Origin: Rhizomys pruinosus
Lineage: Eukaryota; Chordata; Mammalia; Rodentia; Spalacidae
NCBI GenBank assembly: GCA_009823505.1
Contig: VZQC01008856.1
Location: forward strand, 241,490 to 305,489
DNA length: 64,000 nt
Direction: 5' to 3'
Part shown: positions 43,538 through 54,612 of the stretch, piece after piece
Position numbering within the stretch: the stretch's first letter is position 1
How the letters are laid out: every line of letters begins with the position of its first letter
Made by a program: the position numbers and the translations under genes
Notes under the pieces: generated by a model
Seen by the model: only the letters and a program-made list of their open reading frames with translations
Told to the model about the DNA's origin: nothing
Databases searched by the model: none

Positions 43538-43781
43538 ATTTATTTTATTTTATTTTATTTATTTATGTGTATGAATGTACGGTCTGCATGTAGGTTTGTG
43601 CACCCGTGTCGTTCAATGCCTCGGAGGTCAGAAGAGGGTGTCAGATTCCCCTGGAACTATAGTTCTCCTGGATTTGGAGTTACAGATGGTTCTCAGCCAC
43701 CATGTGGGTGCTGGGGATCGAACCCGGGTCCTCTGCAAGAGCGGTCGGCGCTCTTAATCGCTAGGCCATCTCTCCAGCCCC
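43538..43781 (-). mobile_element. B2 SINE, minus strand
   Basis: (TTTTA)n, TATGTGTATGAATGTACGGT, GGATCGAACCCGGGTCCTCT, CCATCTCTCCAGCCCC. Long form with the GGAGTT duplication. Confidence 0.96.
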
Positions 43782-45700
43782 AAGACATATCCTTATCCTT
43801 TTCTTTCAGTATGATGCAAATAATTGGCCCCAGCAGCAAGAAGTATCCAGAAGTCATTTCTAGACTGGTCAGCAGTCAGTAATCATTGACTATGTAAAGA
43901 AGTCATTGTGTCTCTCATAACTATATCCCAACTCACCCAAAGCCTAATGTTCTAGCAGGCTGCAGTGTGGCAGATGGCCAAAGCAGAGAACAATGACAAG
44001 AACAGCTGTAATTCAAAGTATTTTACTTTTGAAGATTTTACAAAACTCTGTGCCTGTGTGAATGTGTCATGCAGAGCCTTGGCAGGAGGTGCTATATATG
44101 AGGAAGCCAGAAGCTGACATCTCATTGACTTCATGGCAAACTTGCCCCTTGGGAAACTCAGTTTGAAGCTTCATCATGGGTATGCTCTGCATGTATTGGT
44201 TATATTAATACATTAATTTTTAATCATTTAGTCTTACGTTGAGTCAATTCCCATGGGGCAGGGCAAACTGAGGGGCACAATCAACAGAAGGAATGAAAGG
44301 AAGGGCTTGGAAAGCGGCAGCAGGGGTGGTGGTAATAGGCTATAAGTATAGAGACACATTCTGCACCTTTTTATGTCTAAAGCCTGGCTTACTTGACTAA
44401 GACAAGTCAGTCTGTTCAATTCGGAATGCTCTGAGATATGAGACCTTAGCCACTAGAAACAGATTTGAGTGAATGTTTGAGTCATTACCTTGCACCTTAT
44501 TTTTATGTAGGCCTTAGACCAAATGCTTTTCCTTAATGTGTTTATAAATGGAAAATGTGTAAAGTTTTGTTTCTAGGAATGGCAATAATATACTGGAATA
44601 TGCTTAAGATTGATATTTGCTATAGTGGTAACATTAGTTTGTGGGCCCCAGGATTCTGTGTGACTTTGTATTATTTAGTCCAACTCAGTGTTAAGGGAAG
44701 AGAAGCGCATAGCAGTAGAGTAGGCATCTCTATAGTAAAGGGTGCTCTTGACTAAGGAGTCATGCTACCAAGCTTGTAGTACAGTGTCTCTCTGGCTTCC
44801 TTCATCATTCCATGGCTTTCTAACAGCAGCTGACAACAGTTCTTTACTTTTCACATTGATGTGGTCAGGCTGGGCCCACCTAGATAATTCAGATAGGGAG
44901 AATGCAAAGAAATGATCTCAAAGGCATTACCACCCAATCCATTCTTTAGTGAACAAGAAGAATCAGCCTAGCAGAGCAGTGGAAGTAACAAGGGCTAGGA
45001 TGGCTGACACTTTGGTCTCAGGAACCAGAACAGACTTGCTCTTTCTAACCATCCTGGTTTAACCGGGGAGTACTAGCTTGGAGGGATGTACCCAGAGGAG
45101 GGGTTGTTCTTTACCTGCCTTTATACTACCCTCCAATTCTGCCCATCCACAGTTTTGCCTGGGTACCAATCACTGTGTGAGAGCTCAGCTGCTGGCAGGG
45201 CTGGGTCTCCTTCTGCATACTCTTCAGGGAGATTCACTGTCTTCTCCATCTCCAAGAGTTCAACTCTGTCTTGGTTTGCAATTCCTCTTCTCCATCTTCA
45301 AGATCAGCAGTGTATCATCTCTTTGACTCTTCTTCTATCATAACATTGCTTTCTTTTTAAGGCCAAGTGGGAAAGGTTCTATACCTTTGAGAACACTGGA
45401 GTTACCCTGGACCTGCCTGGATAATCTAGAATATTCTCCACATCTCCCAGCCCTTAGTCATGCCTGCAAAGTTCCTTTTTACCACAAAGAGGACCATCTC
45501 CACCAGTCCTGAGAATTAAAATGTGAATATCTGTGGTTCCTACTACAATTCCCTACTGTAGAACATAAGAGTTCTGGAGTCGGCTCCTCCCCTTCTACTG
45601 CAAGGGACATATTATAAAATATCCCCATTCCTAACCCTTCGGAGCAAGAAAATTTCCAAGGTGACAGTGTAAGTGTGAGGGGCATGGGAATGGATTTTCT
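43782..45700. other. 1.9 kb of apparently unique DNA
   Basis: No SINE or L1 recognised. Frames at 45078-45343 are open for ~80 codons in two registers but lack splice or start context. Confidence 0.45.
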
Positions 45701-45702
45701 CT

Positions 45703-45738
<36 letters not shown>
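45703..45738. repeat. (GAT)n microsatellite
   Basis: Twelve GAT units. Antisense translation gives a poly-serine frame of no significance. Confidence 0.97.
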
Positions 45739-45739
45739 C

Positions 45740-46477
45740 AATAAAAAAATGACCATCATGAGTGAGCTCCTGAAAAGGTCTCTGTATGCTTTGTCTAAGT
45801 AGCTATCTAGCCTGATCATACAACCAAGAGATGAAATACTAGTTGTCTGATTATTGTTTGCCTTGGCCTGAGTTAAATGCTGATTATACAATAAAACCAA
45901 AGGGCATCAAAGCCTCCTTCCTGCCTCCTAGGGCCATTTCCCTTCATTGCTACTTTCCCATTTTGTGACTTCCTGATTTTAATCCAAATATTTGCAATTT
46001 GGGTGGAGGCTGTAGATTACCAGTGACCCCCCCCCCAAAATTCTTTTTCCCTGAATGCTATTATTCAAGTTAGAGTCTAACAAAGTCACTTTGAACTTTA
46101 CATATCAAAGAAAAATCACTTTTTTTAGATTAACATCAAAAGCACACATGGAGCAAGCTGCAACCTGATACAGAGATCTAGAGGAACTCTTCTGGAAGAT
46201 TGTTCCTATGGACTGGAGAGCCTGCATTTTAGAAAGTTGTTGTTTTTCTATAGACCTTTCCTTCTAGTAACTTTGTGCTATCCTTTTGACATTGAAACTA
46301 TCTATATTCCCAACACTAATCTCTAACATGTTTCATTTTCTTCTACATTGTTTCAGACCCATGTCAGGGCAGTTCTTTATTACAATAATGGTTGAATAGG
46401 GGAGTAAGTGAACACAGAAGACAGTGTTGTGTACTAGATAAGCCAATCTATGAAGACAGGACTTTATCAATGCTGAA
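45740..46477. other. Apparently unique DNA
   Basis: Nothing recognised. Confidence 0.45.
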
Positions 46478-46570
46478 CAGGCCTCTACTCTTAGCACTTG
46501 GGAGGCTGAGGAAGGAGGAAGCCAAGTTTGAGGCCAGCCTGAGCTACACATCAAAATCCTGTCTCATGCC
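46478..46570 (+). mobile_element. Old B1/B4-like SINE
   Basis: CTCTTAGCACTTGGGAGGCT, GAGGCCAGCCTGAGCTACAC and ATCCTGTCTCATGCC. Confidence 0.65.
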
Positions 46571-46629
46571 CCTCTCTCCTGCACTGGGAAAGAAAAAGAC
46601 GTGACTCTATCAGTAAGATCTCCATGGCC

Positions 46630-46735
46630 TCTATGTATCACTTAGCTTCTCTGCCCCTCTGTTTTCTCATCCAGTAAGTCATTAGTGTGAGAATTTGAGA
46701 TAATATATGTAAAGTCCTGGAAACACAGAAACAGG
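46630..46735 (+). mobile_element. MIR relic
   Basis: TTAGCTTCTCTGCCCCTCTG, TTTTCTCATCCAGTAA, TTTGAGATAATATATGTAAA, CCTGGAAACA align with the MIR 3' half. Confidence 0.7.
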
Positions 46736-47616
46736 CAACAAATTTCTCTCTCAGCAGGAATCATTAACCAGTGTTTTGCTCTTTGGGGATTACATAGCTA
46801 ACCCCCCATAATCCTCATTGGGTCATTCTCTCTGCAAATCAGCTACAGTACAATTTTTGAAAGTAAATAGACTTTCCCATGAACTCCTTTCTTACTCTTG
46901 GCTGACTTCCCACCCCCAATCTTGTGTGTGTTTATAAAAATGCAAACAATTTAATATGAATCCACATATTAGATTAGTAGGAAAGTAAATCTACAGCCAC
47001 AAGTGGGATAAATTAAAAAAAACAACATAGAAGATTATTGGAGTCTCTATTTGCCAACTTACTGAATTACTAAGAAGCAAACATTTTAGTTTTATTACAT
47101 TAAATGGAGAAACAGAATAGCTTGTTGTGTGGTTTGGTAAATTTTAATTTTTTTTTACTTATAATTCTTAGATCACATCTGTGTTTGAACAGTAATATTA
47201 ATTTTCATCTAACAGCTTTTCCTGGCATCTAAAATATTTGCTGTCACCAGTTCAGTTGAAATGATCAGATCAGTCATGCCCAACCTCAGATCCTTTCCTC
47301 AGCCCCAGGAGAGGAGAGCTAATGGAACTGTGGCTGGCTGATGAGTTATCAGCCACTCCATGACTCTGAACCCTGGAGATAAATGGAGAAGTGGCAAGGT
47401 TAGGGCTATGGGGGGAGATTGAAATGTAAATGCACGGGGATGGTTGAAAAGTAGTGGGAGAAATCCAAAAAGGAGGGTCTTTGGTTATAGCAGAGAAGAG
47501 TAATAAAGTGTCATAAATCCAGACCAACTAAAGATGCTGAATTCCTAAATTAAAGATGTTACACATTAATAGAGGCCAGTACATACATATTTTTTACAGA
47601 AAAATAAGAGTATGAA
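46736..47616. other. Apparently unique DNA
   Basis: AT-rich; no gene or repeat recognised. Confidence 0.45.
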
Positions 47617-47846
47617 TGGGCTTGAGAGATTGGCTCAGCTGTTAAGAGCACTGGCTGCTCTTACAGAAGCCTGGGATTCCCAGCACCCACAAAGCAGTTA
47701 CAAAGCAGCCAACAACCATCAGCTACTCCAGTTCCAGCAGATGTGACGCCCTCTTCTGGCCTCCATGGGCATTGCATGCATAGGTGTACCTAAATACATG
47801 CAGGCAAAACATATACACACAAGATAAAAATAAATAAAATATCTTT
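47617..47846 (+). mobile_element. B2 SINE with a small internal duplication
   Basis: GGGCTTGAGAGATTGGCTCA to AAGATAAAAATAAATAAAAT. AAAGCAGTTACAAAGCAGCC shows a ~12-bp tandem duplication in the core. Confidence 0.93.
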
Positions 47847-48004
47847 TAAAAAGAAAAAATAAAAGGATTAAGTATTCCTGAGGTTTACTGAGGAAGAAGT
47901 AAAAATGAAATAGAAGGAAAATAAGGCAAAGCCAAAGACCCCCACGGCATCTGTGATTTCAGCATCTTCCCTCCCAGTTGGGAAGGATGAGGGCGGTTCC
48001 TGTG

Positions 48005-48690
48005 GTTTTCTTCTTTTCTCATGGCATCATTGAGATAAAGTTCTCACAGCATAAAAGTCACCCATTTAAAATTTACAAATCAATAATTTCTACTATACTT
48101 AGTGTGTTAGTCAGCTTTTTGTCACTATAATGAAATACAGGAAGCAATTGATTTATAAAGAGAAAATGTTATTGGTTCAACGTTCTGGAGGGTCCTCACT
48201 CTTCCAGATTCTGAAGAGGCAGTGCGTCATGGTATATTGGAGCAAAGCTATTTATATTTTAAGACAGAAAGCAAGAGAAAGACTGGACAAGGCAGGGTCA
48301 ACATAATGCATTCAGGGACACCCCTCAGTGATGAAGGATCTCCCACAAGTTCCCACTCCCAAACTCTCCACACCTAATGGTTTCACCCTGGCCACTAAGC
48401 CTTTAGTGTGTGAGCTTTGTGAGGGATGCTGACCCGAACAATAACACACAAGTTCAGAACATTTCATCACCTTCCGGAGAAACCCTTTCATTATGACCAT
48501 CCCCACGTCCTCCTGGTCTTCCCCTAGCCCTCCACAACTGCTAGTCTACTTTCTAGATCTATGGATTTACCTGGTGTAGACATTTCATAAAAGTGGAATC
48601 ACACATTCTGTCATCTGAGCTGCCTTGTTTTACTTGTCATGATGTTTTCAAGATTCTTCCATACTGCAGCAGATGTCAGTTCTTTACTTT
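48005..48690 (-). mobile_element. Old L1M-like segment, split by an LTR
   Basis: Left: TCATTGAGATAAAGTTCTCA, ATAAAAGTCACCCATTTAAA. Right (48446-48690): AAAAGTGGAATCACACATTC, GATGTTTTCAAGATTCTTCC. Both are minus-strand old L1 3' text. Confidence 0.65.
48105..48445 (-). mobile_element. MaLR-type LTR, minus strand
   Basis: Reversed terminus GTGTTAGTCAGCTTTTTGTC with CACTATAATGAAATAC, TTGATTTATAAAGAGA, AGGCAGTGCGTCATGG. Inserted in the old L1. Confidence 0.55.
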
Positions 48691-48845
48691 TTTTTTTTTT
48701 TTGGTCTTTTTGAGACAGGGTCTCCCTGTAGCCTCAGCTGTCCTGGAACTCACTCTGTAGACCAGGCTGGCCTTGAACTCACAAAGATCCACCTGCCTCT
48801 GCCTCCCAAGTGTTAGGATTAAAGGCGTGTGCCACCATGTCCAGC
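48690..48845 (-). mobile_element. B1 SINE, minus strand
   Basis: Poly(T) to GTGTGCCACCATGTCCAGC. Flanks CAGTTCTTTACTTTT and CAGTTCTTCACTTTT form an almost perfect TSD. Confidence 0.95.
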
Positions 48846-48849
48846 AGTT

Positions 48850-49690
48850 CTTCACTTTTAATATCAGCTTTAACCCTTCAGGTTCTTCCACAATTGCCTA
48901 AGAGGTAGAAATTGAAATATCAAAAATCCTAATTTGTGTTACTTTATAAAGTGTATTCATCTGAACATGATTACATAACCTGTGTACATAAAATCACTTA
49001 TGGCTTCATGGAGAAAATGAAGCTTGCTCAAAACAAATAAAATTAAGGGCTAAAAGAATGCTTCCTAAATAAGGACTATGTTGACAGTGGCTGTCACAAT
49101 GAGCATATGTGACAAGAAATGTAGGGTGATAGCAGCTGCGCTGTTGGCCACAAGCAACCAGTAAGACAAGACAGCCAGCGGGTGGATTGTGAGTCACCAC
49201 CATACGGTTGTGAATCTGCCAAGTGACCCTAAGCCTGCCCATTGCCAGTGATGAGGGGATCAGCTGTAATCCTTTGACTATAAACAAGCATTTGTAATTG
49301 ATATTACATAACAGTACATGCATGTGCCTTGTTGCTGGATCCTAAGGCATCCAATAAAGCAGATCATGCGAAGTCACCGTAAGCTGTAAATAGAAAACAG
49401 AAATGCAAAGCAAGCTCAAACATGTGTTTATCAACACAAAAGGGAAAACTGGGCCTGAAGAGAATAAAGCAGGCCCTGTGAGGCTGAGGTAGAACACAGG
49501 TAGGGTTTTTCTGTTGGTAAAGAATATTTGGCTTGGATCTGTATATCATCAAACTAATTTTAGCATATCATTATAATTTATTTATTTTTTATTTTCTAAT
49601 CTTGATTTTAATAGCTAAAAATACTGTTTACTGCCTCTATAATATAGGCTGTTACTTTCCCTTGTATGTAATTTTTCCAAAATATGTTCA
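48850..49690. other. Apparently unique DNA
   Basis: No gene or repeat recognised. A 105-codon minus frame at 49006-49323 has no splice context. Confidence 0.45.
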
Positions 49691-49706
49691 CGGAATGCAA
49701 TTTTTA

Positions 49707-49945
49707 AAAATTTTTAAATTTATTTTATGTGTATGAATGTACTGTCTGCATGTAGGTTTGTGCACCTGTGTCGTGCAATGCCTTGGAGGTCAGAAGAGGG
49801 TATCAGATTCCCCTGGAACTGGAGTTCTCCTGGAATTGGAGTTATGGATGGTTCTGAGCTGCCATGTGGGTGCTGGGGATCAAACCTGGGTCCTCTGCAA
49901 GAGCAGTCGGCACTCTTGACCCCTAGGCCATCTCTGCAGCCCCAA
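49707..49945 (-). mobile_element. B2 SINE with TSD, minus strand
   Basis: TATGTGTATGAATGTACTGT to GCCATCTCTGCAGCCCC. The TSD GGAATGCAATTTTTA is at 49692-49706 and 49946-49960. Confidence 0.97.
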
Positions 49946-50169
49946 GGAATGCAATTTTTATTCCTCTGCATCTTTCATATTAAACACAATGTTATCAGCA
50001 AGTGGTTCCTCTCTTTGTTTTGAAGATTTTGTTTCAGTCTGATGCTTGCCTCGCATCTTGGTAAATTTTCTCAAATGCTTGATGAATTTAGACTGCATCT
50101 TCATATCTATAAAATATGTTAAAGATCACTCAATATCTATTGCATGAATTACTTTTTCCACATAAGTCA

Positions 50170-50460
50170 AATCTTTATCTGTCACAGTGAATGCAAGTTG
50201 TGATACCAGAGTCAGGGAGTTTAGTGATCCACAGCCAAGCTGGCCAGGTTCAGAAGGTCTCTGTCCATTGTGGAATTGTCCATGTGCAAGTATCTCTATA
50301 TTACATTGAACTGGAGCCCTTTAGGTACATAACCAGTAGTGGTGCAGCTGGGTCAAAGGATAGTTCTATTTTTAGTTTTTTGAGGAATCTTCAAACTAGT
50401 ACTTCACTATTTTACAAGGACAGATAATATTCCATGACACTGTTAGATTCCATAATATCT
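50170..50460 (-). mobile_element. L1 ORF2/3' fragment, minus strand
   Basis: ATGTGCAAGTATCTCT, GGTACATAACCAGTAGTGGT, GGGTCAAAGGATAGTTCTAT, TTTTTTGAGGAATCTTCAAA. A 165-bp part (50282-50446) recurs at 51434-51598. Confidence 0.8.
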
Positions 50461-50550
50461 TGTGTGATACTGCTTTCTTAGCCTGAGGACAAAATGCCTG
50501 CAACAAAATATTCTTAGAGCTGTGTTTATAAAACTGATCTCTTTTTTCTC

Positions 50551-50712
50551 AGCCAGGCATTTAATCCCAGCACTTGGGAAGCAGGGGCAGATGGATCTCT
50601 GTGAGTTAGCTCAAGGCCAGCCTGGTCTACATAGTGAGTTCAGAGCAGCTGGGGCTACAGGGAGTCCTTGTCTCAAAAAGACCAAAAAACAAAACAAAAC
50701 AAAACAAAACAA
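50551..50712 (+). mobile_element. B1 SINE with (AAAAC)n tail
   Basis: AGCCAGGCATTTAATCCCAG (head shortened) to CTCAAAAAGACC and AAAAC repeats. Confidence 0.93.
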
Positions 50713-50739
50713 CTCATCTTTTTTCTCAACAGATTTTTT

Positions 50740-50985
50740 TTTTTTTTTAGACAGGGTCTCCCTTTAGTCCCAGCTGGCCTGGAGCTCGCTCCGTAGACCC
50801 AGGCTGGCCTTGAACTCACAGAGATCCGCCTGCCTCTGCCTCCCAAGTGCTGAGATTAAAGGTGTGTGCCACCACACTTGGCACTAAAGACAGTTCTTAG
50901 CGGCCATGTGGGTGCTGGGAATCAAACTGGGGTCCTCTGTAAGAGCAGTCAGTGCTCTTAACCACTGAGCCATCTCTCCAGCCCC
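50740..50985 (-). mobile_element. Composite SINE: B2 head fused to B1
   Basis: On the minus strand about 100 bp of B2 head (GGGGCTGGAGAGATGGCTCA to GGCCGCTAAGAACTGTCTTT) is joined directly to a complete B1 (from GCCAAGTGTGGTGGCACACA) with poly(A). One perfect 15-bp TSD, CTCAACAGATTTTTT, brackets the whole unit at 50725-50739 and 50986-51000. No TSD separates the two parts. It therefore inserted as one dimeric element. Confidence 0.85.
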
Positions 50986-51019
50986 CTCAACAGATTTTTT
51001 TGTTTACACACACACACTT

Positions 51020-51790
51020 TAAATCTAGGTTCCATATATGAGGGAAAATATGCAGTATTTGCCTTTCTGAGTCTGATTATTTCACTTAACAATTATGTCC
51101 TGTTGCATCCATTTTCCTGCAGTTTCACAATTTCTTTTTCTTTTTCTTTTTTTTTTTGGTCTTTTTGAGACAGGGTCTCCCTGTAGCTTTGGCTGTCCTG
51201 GAACTCACTCTGTAGACCAGGCTGGCCTTGAATTCACAGAGGTCTGCCTGCCTCTGCCTCCCAAGTGCTAGGATTAAAGGTGTGAGCCACCATGCCCAGC
51301 TTCATTTTTTTTTAATGGATGCATAAAATTCCATTATGTATATCTACTAACTTTTCTTTATCAGTCACCTCCTGACAGACATCTGGATTGGTTCTGTCTC
51401 CTGGCACTTGTGAATAGTAGAACAATAACACGGATGTGCAAGTATCTCTGTGCTACATTGAACTGGAGCCCTTCAGGTACATAACCAGGAGCAGTGCAGC
51501 TGGGTCAAAGGGTAGTTCTATTTTTAGTTTTTTGAGGAACCTCCAAACCAGTACTTCACTGTTTTACAAGGACAGATAATATTCCATGGTACTGTTAGCT
51601 CCCGTTCTGTTTGTCCATTCATCAACTGATGGGCATTTAAGTTGTTCCTACTTTTTCACTATCATGAACATTATGGATAAACATTCATGTACACATTTGT
51701 GTAGATGTACCTTCTCTTCTGTACATACCCAGGAGGGGAATTCCTGAGTTACAGGTAATTCTGTACTTAACTGAAAAACTACCAGGCTCT
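51020..51790 (-). mobile_element. L1 ORF2/3' region, minus strand, with B1 insert
   Basis: CCTTTCTGAGTCTGATTATT, CTTAACAATTATGTCCTGTT, CATAAAATTCCATTATGTAT, TCATCAACTGATGGGCATTT, CATGAACATTATGGATAAAC. Partly rearranged; interrupted by the B1 at 51147-51301. Confidence 0.85.
51147..51301 (-). mobile_element. B1 SINE, minus strand
   Basis: GGTCTTTTTGAGACAGGGTC to GTGTGAGCCACCATGCCCAG. Confidence 0.95.
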
Positions 51791-51794
51791 TTTT

Positions 51795-52009
51795 AAAAAT
51801 TGTATGTATATGAGTGTATTGCCTGCATTTAAGTGCACCCATGTTGTGCAATGCCCTCAGAGGTCAGAAGAGGGCGCTGGATCCTCTGGAACTGGAGTTA
51901 GGAACAGTTGTTAGACATTATATGGGTGATGTGGGTGCTGGGAATTGAACCCAGGTCCTCTGCAAGAGCACTCATTGCTCTTAACCACTGAGCCACCTTT
52001 CCAGCCCCA
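51795..52009 (-). mobile_element. B2 SINE, minus strand
   Basis: TATGTATATGAGTGTATTGC to GCCACCTTTCCAGCCCC, with CAGGCTCTTTT on both sides. Confidence 0.95.
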
Positions 52010-52276
52010 ATTAACAGGCTCTTTTCCAAAACAATCACATCACTCTATTCCACCAGCAGTGTGTGAGGTTTCCTCATATCCTTGGCTGTGACAAAAGAAG
52101 TGAGATAAAAGGATAAGGTTTGTTTTGGAGGCAAAGGAACTCACTGTTATTACTATTCTAAGAAATGATTATCTTCCACTCTCTGATCAATGCGAGCCTA
52201 CTTTCTCCTTTGGGATGTACTAAATAATTTAATGGTGAAGGAGAAGTCCAGTGTTGAATATGAAATATATAAAAAT

Positions 52277-52431
52277 AGTTCCTGGTGGCACATGCCTTTA
52301 ATCTCAGCACTTGGGAGGCAGAGGCAGGCGGATCTCTGTGAGTTCAAGGCCAGGCTGTTCTACATAGCAAGTTCTAGGCCAGCTGGGACTAAAGGGCGAC
52401 CCTATCTCAAAAAGACCAAAAAAAAAAAAAA
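52277..52431 (+). mobile_element. B1 SINE
   Basis: CCTGGTGGCACATGCCTTTA to CTCAAAAAGACC and poly(A). AGTTCCT on both sides. Confidence 0.94.
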
Positions 52432-52559
52432 GTTCCTATATTACCACTTAAATAGTAAACAGCTTAATGTATTCCCACGCCGCTTGGGTCTCTGATGCCT
52501 TCCCACGACGCTGGCTTAAGATGGGTCACTTTGTGGTGAAGTTCCTGTAGCATCTCTAC

Positions 52560-52725
52560 CTCCTCTCACTAAATGCGATTCAGAGGCCTTTTAATGTTGG
52601 ACAGTCCCTGTCTCATCCTCCTGTCTGTACTGGGGCCAGAGTGACGTGGCTATCTCCCACTGTAACTCCAGAAGTTAAGTCATGTGTGTACTGTACATAT
52701 TTGCTGAATGAAGGAACAAGGAAGA
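52560..52725 (+). mobile_element. Possible L2 relic
   Basis: Ends ACATATTTGCTGAATGAAGG, like the L2 terminus. Weak. Confidence 0.4.
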
Positions 52726-53455
52726 TTTTCCACTAAGAAGTTTTCTTGCTTACTAAGCCTGTCAGTGAATGCATATAAATTAGGCTTCACTGAGGTGTGC
52801 ATGCCATTGACGAAAGCCTGCACTGCATCTGAGCTCTCTGACACACTTGAGAGTGGGCTTGTTTTCACAGCGAATTCCTTCGAGTCAGCTAATGCTCTGG
52901 TGCTTGTCTGAAAACAGTCCTAATCTTCCCTAACATGGGCCAGAGAGCAGCTGAGGAAGCTCTTCTGACATTTAGGAAGCTCTGATTCTGTCAATCATTT
53001 TCCATTCTTTATCATGCTTTTTCAAAGGAAAAAGCTGTTTTCCTGCGTGTGAGAACATTCTCTCCTATCTAATAATGCTCAATTGTCTTTCTGTTCCTTT
53101 AGTGTTCAGGAAACCACCTGTCCAATTGAGATCAGAGCTGTGGATGTCAAAGTGTCGCACTTTATATAGATGTGCAGCTGTCATATCAGGGATCAAAAGG
53201 CTTGCCTTTAATGAAAACAAGTCATTTTCATTGATGTGACCGTGGAACGTATATGAACACAGATACCTGGGTCAAATGATTGGCATCTGTACTCCTCAAG
53301 CTCCTGCTGTCTGAACAGTGGCTTGCCTCACTATATGCAGACCTTTCCTCATTTCCTGACTTCTGCTCTTCTCTCTTTGCCAATCCTTCCTCTTCTGTTA
53401 TGGTTCCTATGCCAGAAATTTTACAACAAGGCCTCCTTTGGTCAACTTGAGATTT
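52726..53455. other. Apparently unique DNA
   Basis: Overlapping frames on both strands at 52680-52911 but no splice support. Confidence 0.45.
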
Positions 53456-53458
53456 TAA

Positions 53459-53685
53459 AAAATCATTTATTTATTTTTATTTTATGTATGTCAGTGTTTT
53501 GCCTGCATGTAAGCCCACCAGTGTGCATGCTGTGCAATGCCCTTAGAGGTCAGAAGAGGGTGTCATATCCCCTAGAACTGGAGTTATGGATGGTTGTTAG
53601 ACTCCATGTGGGTGCTGGGAACTGAACCTAGATCTTCTGCAAAATCAGCACATAGTCTTAACCACTGGACCATCTCTCTAGCCCT
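53459..53685 (-). mobile_element. B2 SINE, minus strand
   Basis: ATTTATTTTTATTTTATGTA tail, GGTCAGAAGAGGGTGTCATA, ACCATCTCTCTAGCCCT. Confidence 0.94.
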
Positions 53686-53745
53686 AAGATGTTTTATTTG
53701 ACTAATACCATCATCTAACATTGTTTAAAATTAAGGGCTGGAGCC

Positions 53746-53930
53746 AAGTGTGGTGGTGCATGCCTTTAATCCCAGCACTCGGGAGGCAGAGGCAGGCAGG
53801 TCTCTCTGAATTCAAGGCCAGCCCAGTCTACAGTGCAAGTTCCAGGCCAGCTGGGGCTAGAGGGAGACCCTGTCTCTAAAACACCAATAAATATATAAAT
53901 ACATAAATAAATTAATTAAAATAAAACGAA
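53746..53930 (+). mobile_element. B1 SINE
   Basis: GCCAAGTGTGGTGGTGCATG to AGGGAGACCCTGTCTC and an AATA-rich tail. Confidence 0.94.
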
Positions 53931-53975
53931 GGGCTAGAATTTGAAGGTTGGGAGATTTTGCATAAAAATGCAGAT

Positions 53976-54175
53976 CAGGTTTCAGGATGAAACTCAGTTG
54001 TAGAATGTTTGCCCAGATTCCAGGTGTTTTATGGCCCTGTGTTTTACCTCAGTAGTACATAAACTGTATGTGTGTCTCACGCATATGACCCAAGCACTTG
54101 GGAGGTGGAGGCGGAAGGAGCAGTTATCCTTGGCTACATAGTGTGTTTGAGGCCAGCCTGGGCTGCGTGCACCAA
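53976..54175 (+). mobile_element. B4-like SINE (ID head plus B1 body)
   Basis: GTTTCAGGATGAAACTCAGT, TTACCTCAGTAGTACATA, then CCCAAGCACTTGGGAGGTGG and GAGGCCAGCCTGGGCTGC. Confidence 0.7.
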
Positions 54176-54281
54176 TACTAAGATGTCACTTCTGAGATGA
54201 GGTCACAAAAAAGACTGAGCTCCATGCACCAATACTAAGATGTCACTTCTGAGATGAGGTCACAAAAAGCCTGAGCTCTAT
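54168..54281. repeat. 57-bp tandem duplication
   Basis: TGCACCAATACTAAGATGTC starts at 54168 and again at 54225. The two copies differ at only a few bases. Confidence 0.95.
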
Positions 54282-54302
54282 CTCGCTCTCTCTTCTTTTT
54301 GC

Positions 54303-54612
54303 CAAAAATTGGTTAGTTTTTATTCATAATTATAAACTGGACTCTTCAACTTAACTAACATTGGAAGAGAATAAGAAAAACATGGAACCAAAAAAAGTTC
54401 AATGAGAACACAAAAGTCATAGGACATTGGGGCCAGCGAGGACAGAGCGTGCCTTCTTGAGTGGAAAGGATCGTCTGGGGTTGAGAGAGCACAGCTCAGC
54501 AGAGTTGTCCACGGTCAGCAATGGTGACCTTGCTGTTCCTGTCCTCGAGCACACCATGGGTCCCTCATGTTTGTGCCCTCTTTCTCCTTCCCAAAGACCA
54601 CATGTGAAATGT
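54303..54612 (-). pseudogene. Ppia: Cyclophilin A (Ppia) processed pseudogene, 3' part
   Basis: The minus-strand frame reads HVVFGKEKEGTNM, matching the cyclophilin A stretch HVVFGKVKEGMN near the C-terminus of this cytosolic peptidyl-prolyl isomerase. The text then follows the end of the coding sequence (GGTCACCATTGCTGACCGTG, GACAACTCT) and the Ppia 3'UTR (GGTTCCATGTTTTTC, then GAATAAAAAC as polyadenylation signal at 54316-54325). There are no introns, the frame shifts after the conserved motif, the stop region is altered, and the 5' two thirds of the coding sequence are missing: homology stops at about 54612 where an LTR-like repeat begins. The poly(A) tail has eroded. Non-functional retrocopy; Ppia retrocopies are common in mammals. 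Confidence 0.82.

Noticed and set aside
45631..45900. Minus frame with a poly-serine run
   Set aside because: Produced by the (GAT)n microsatellite.
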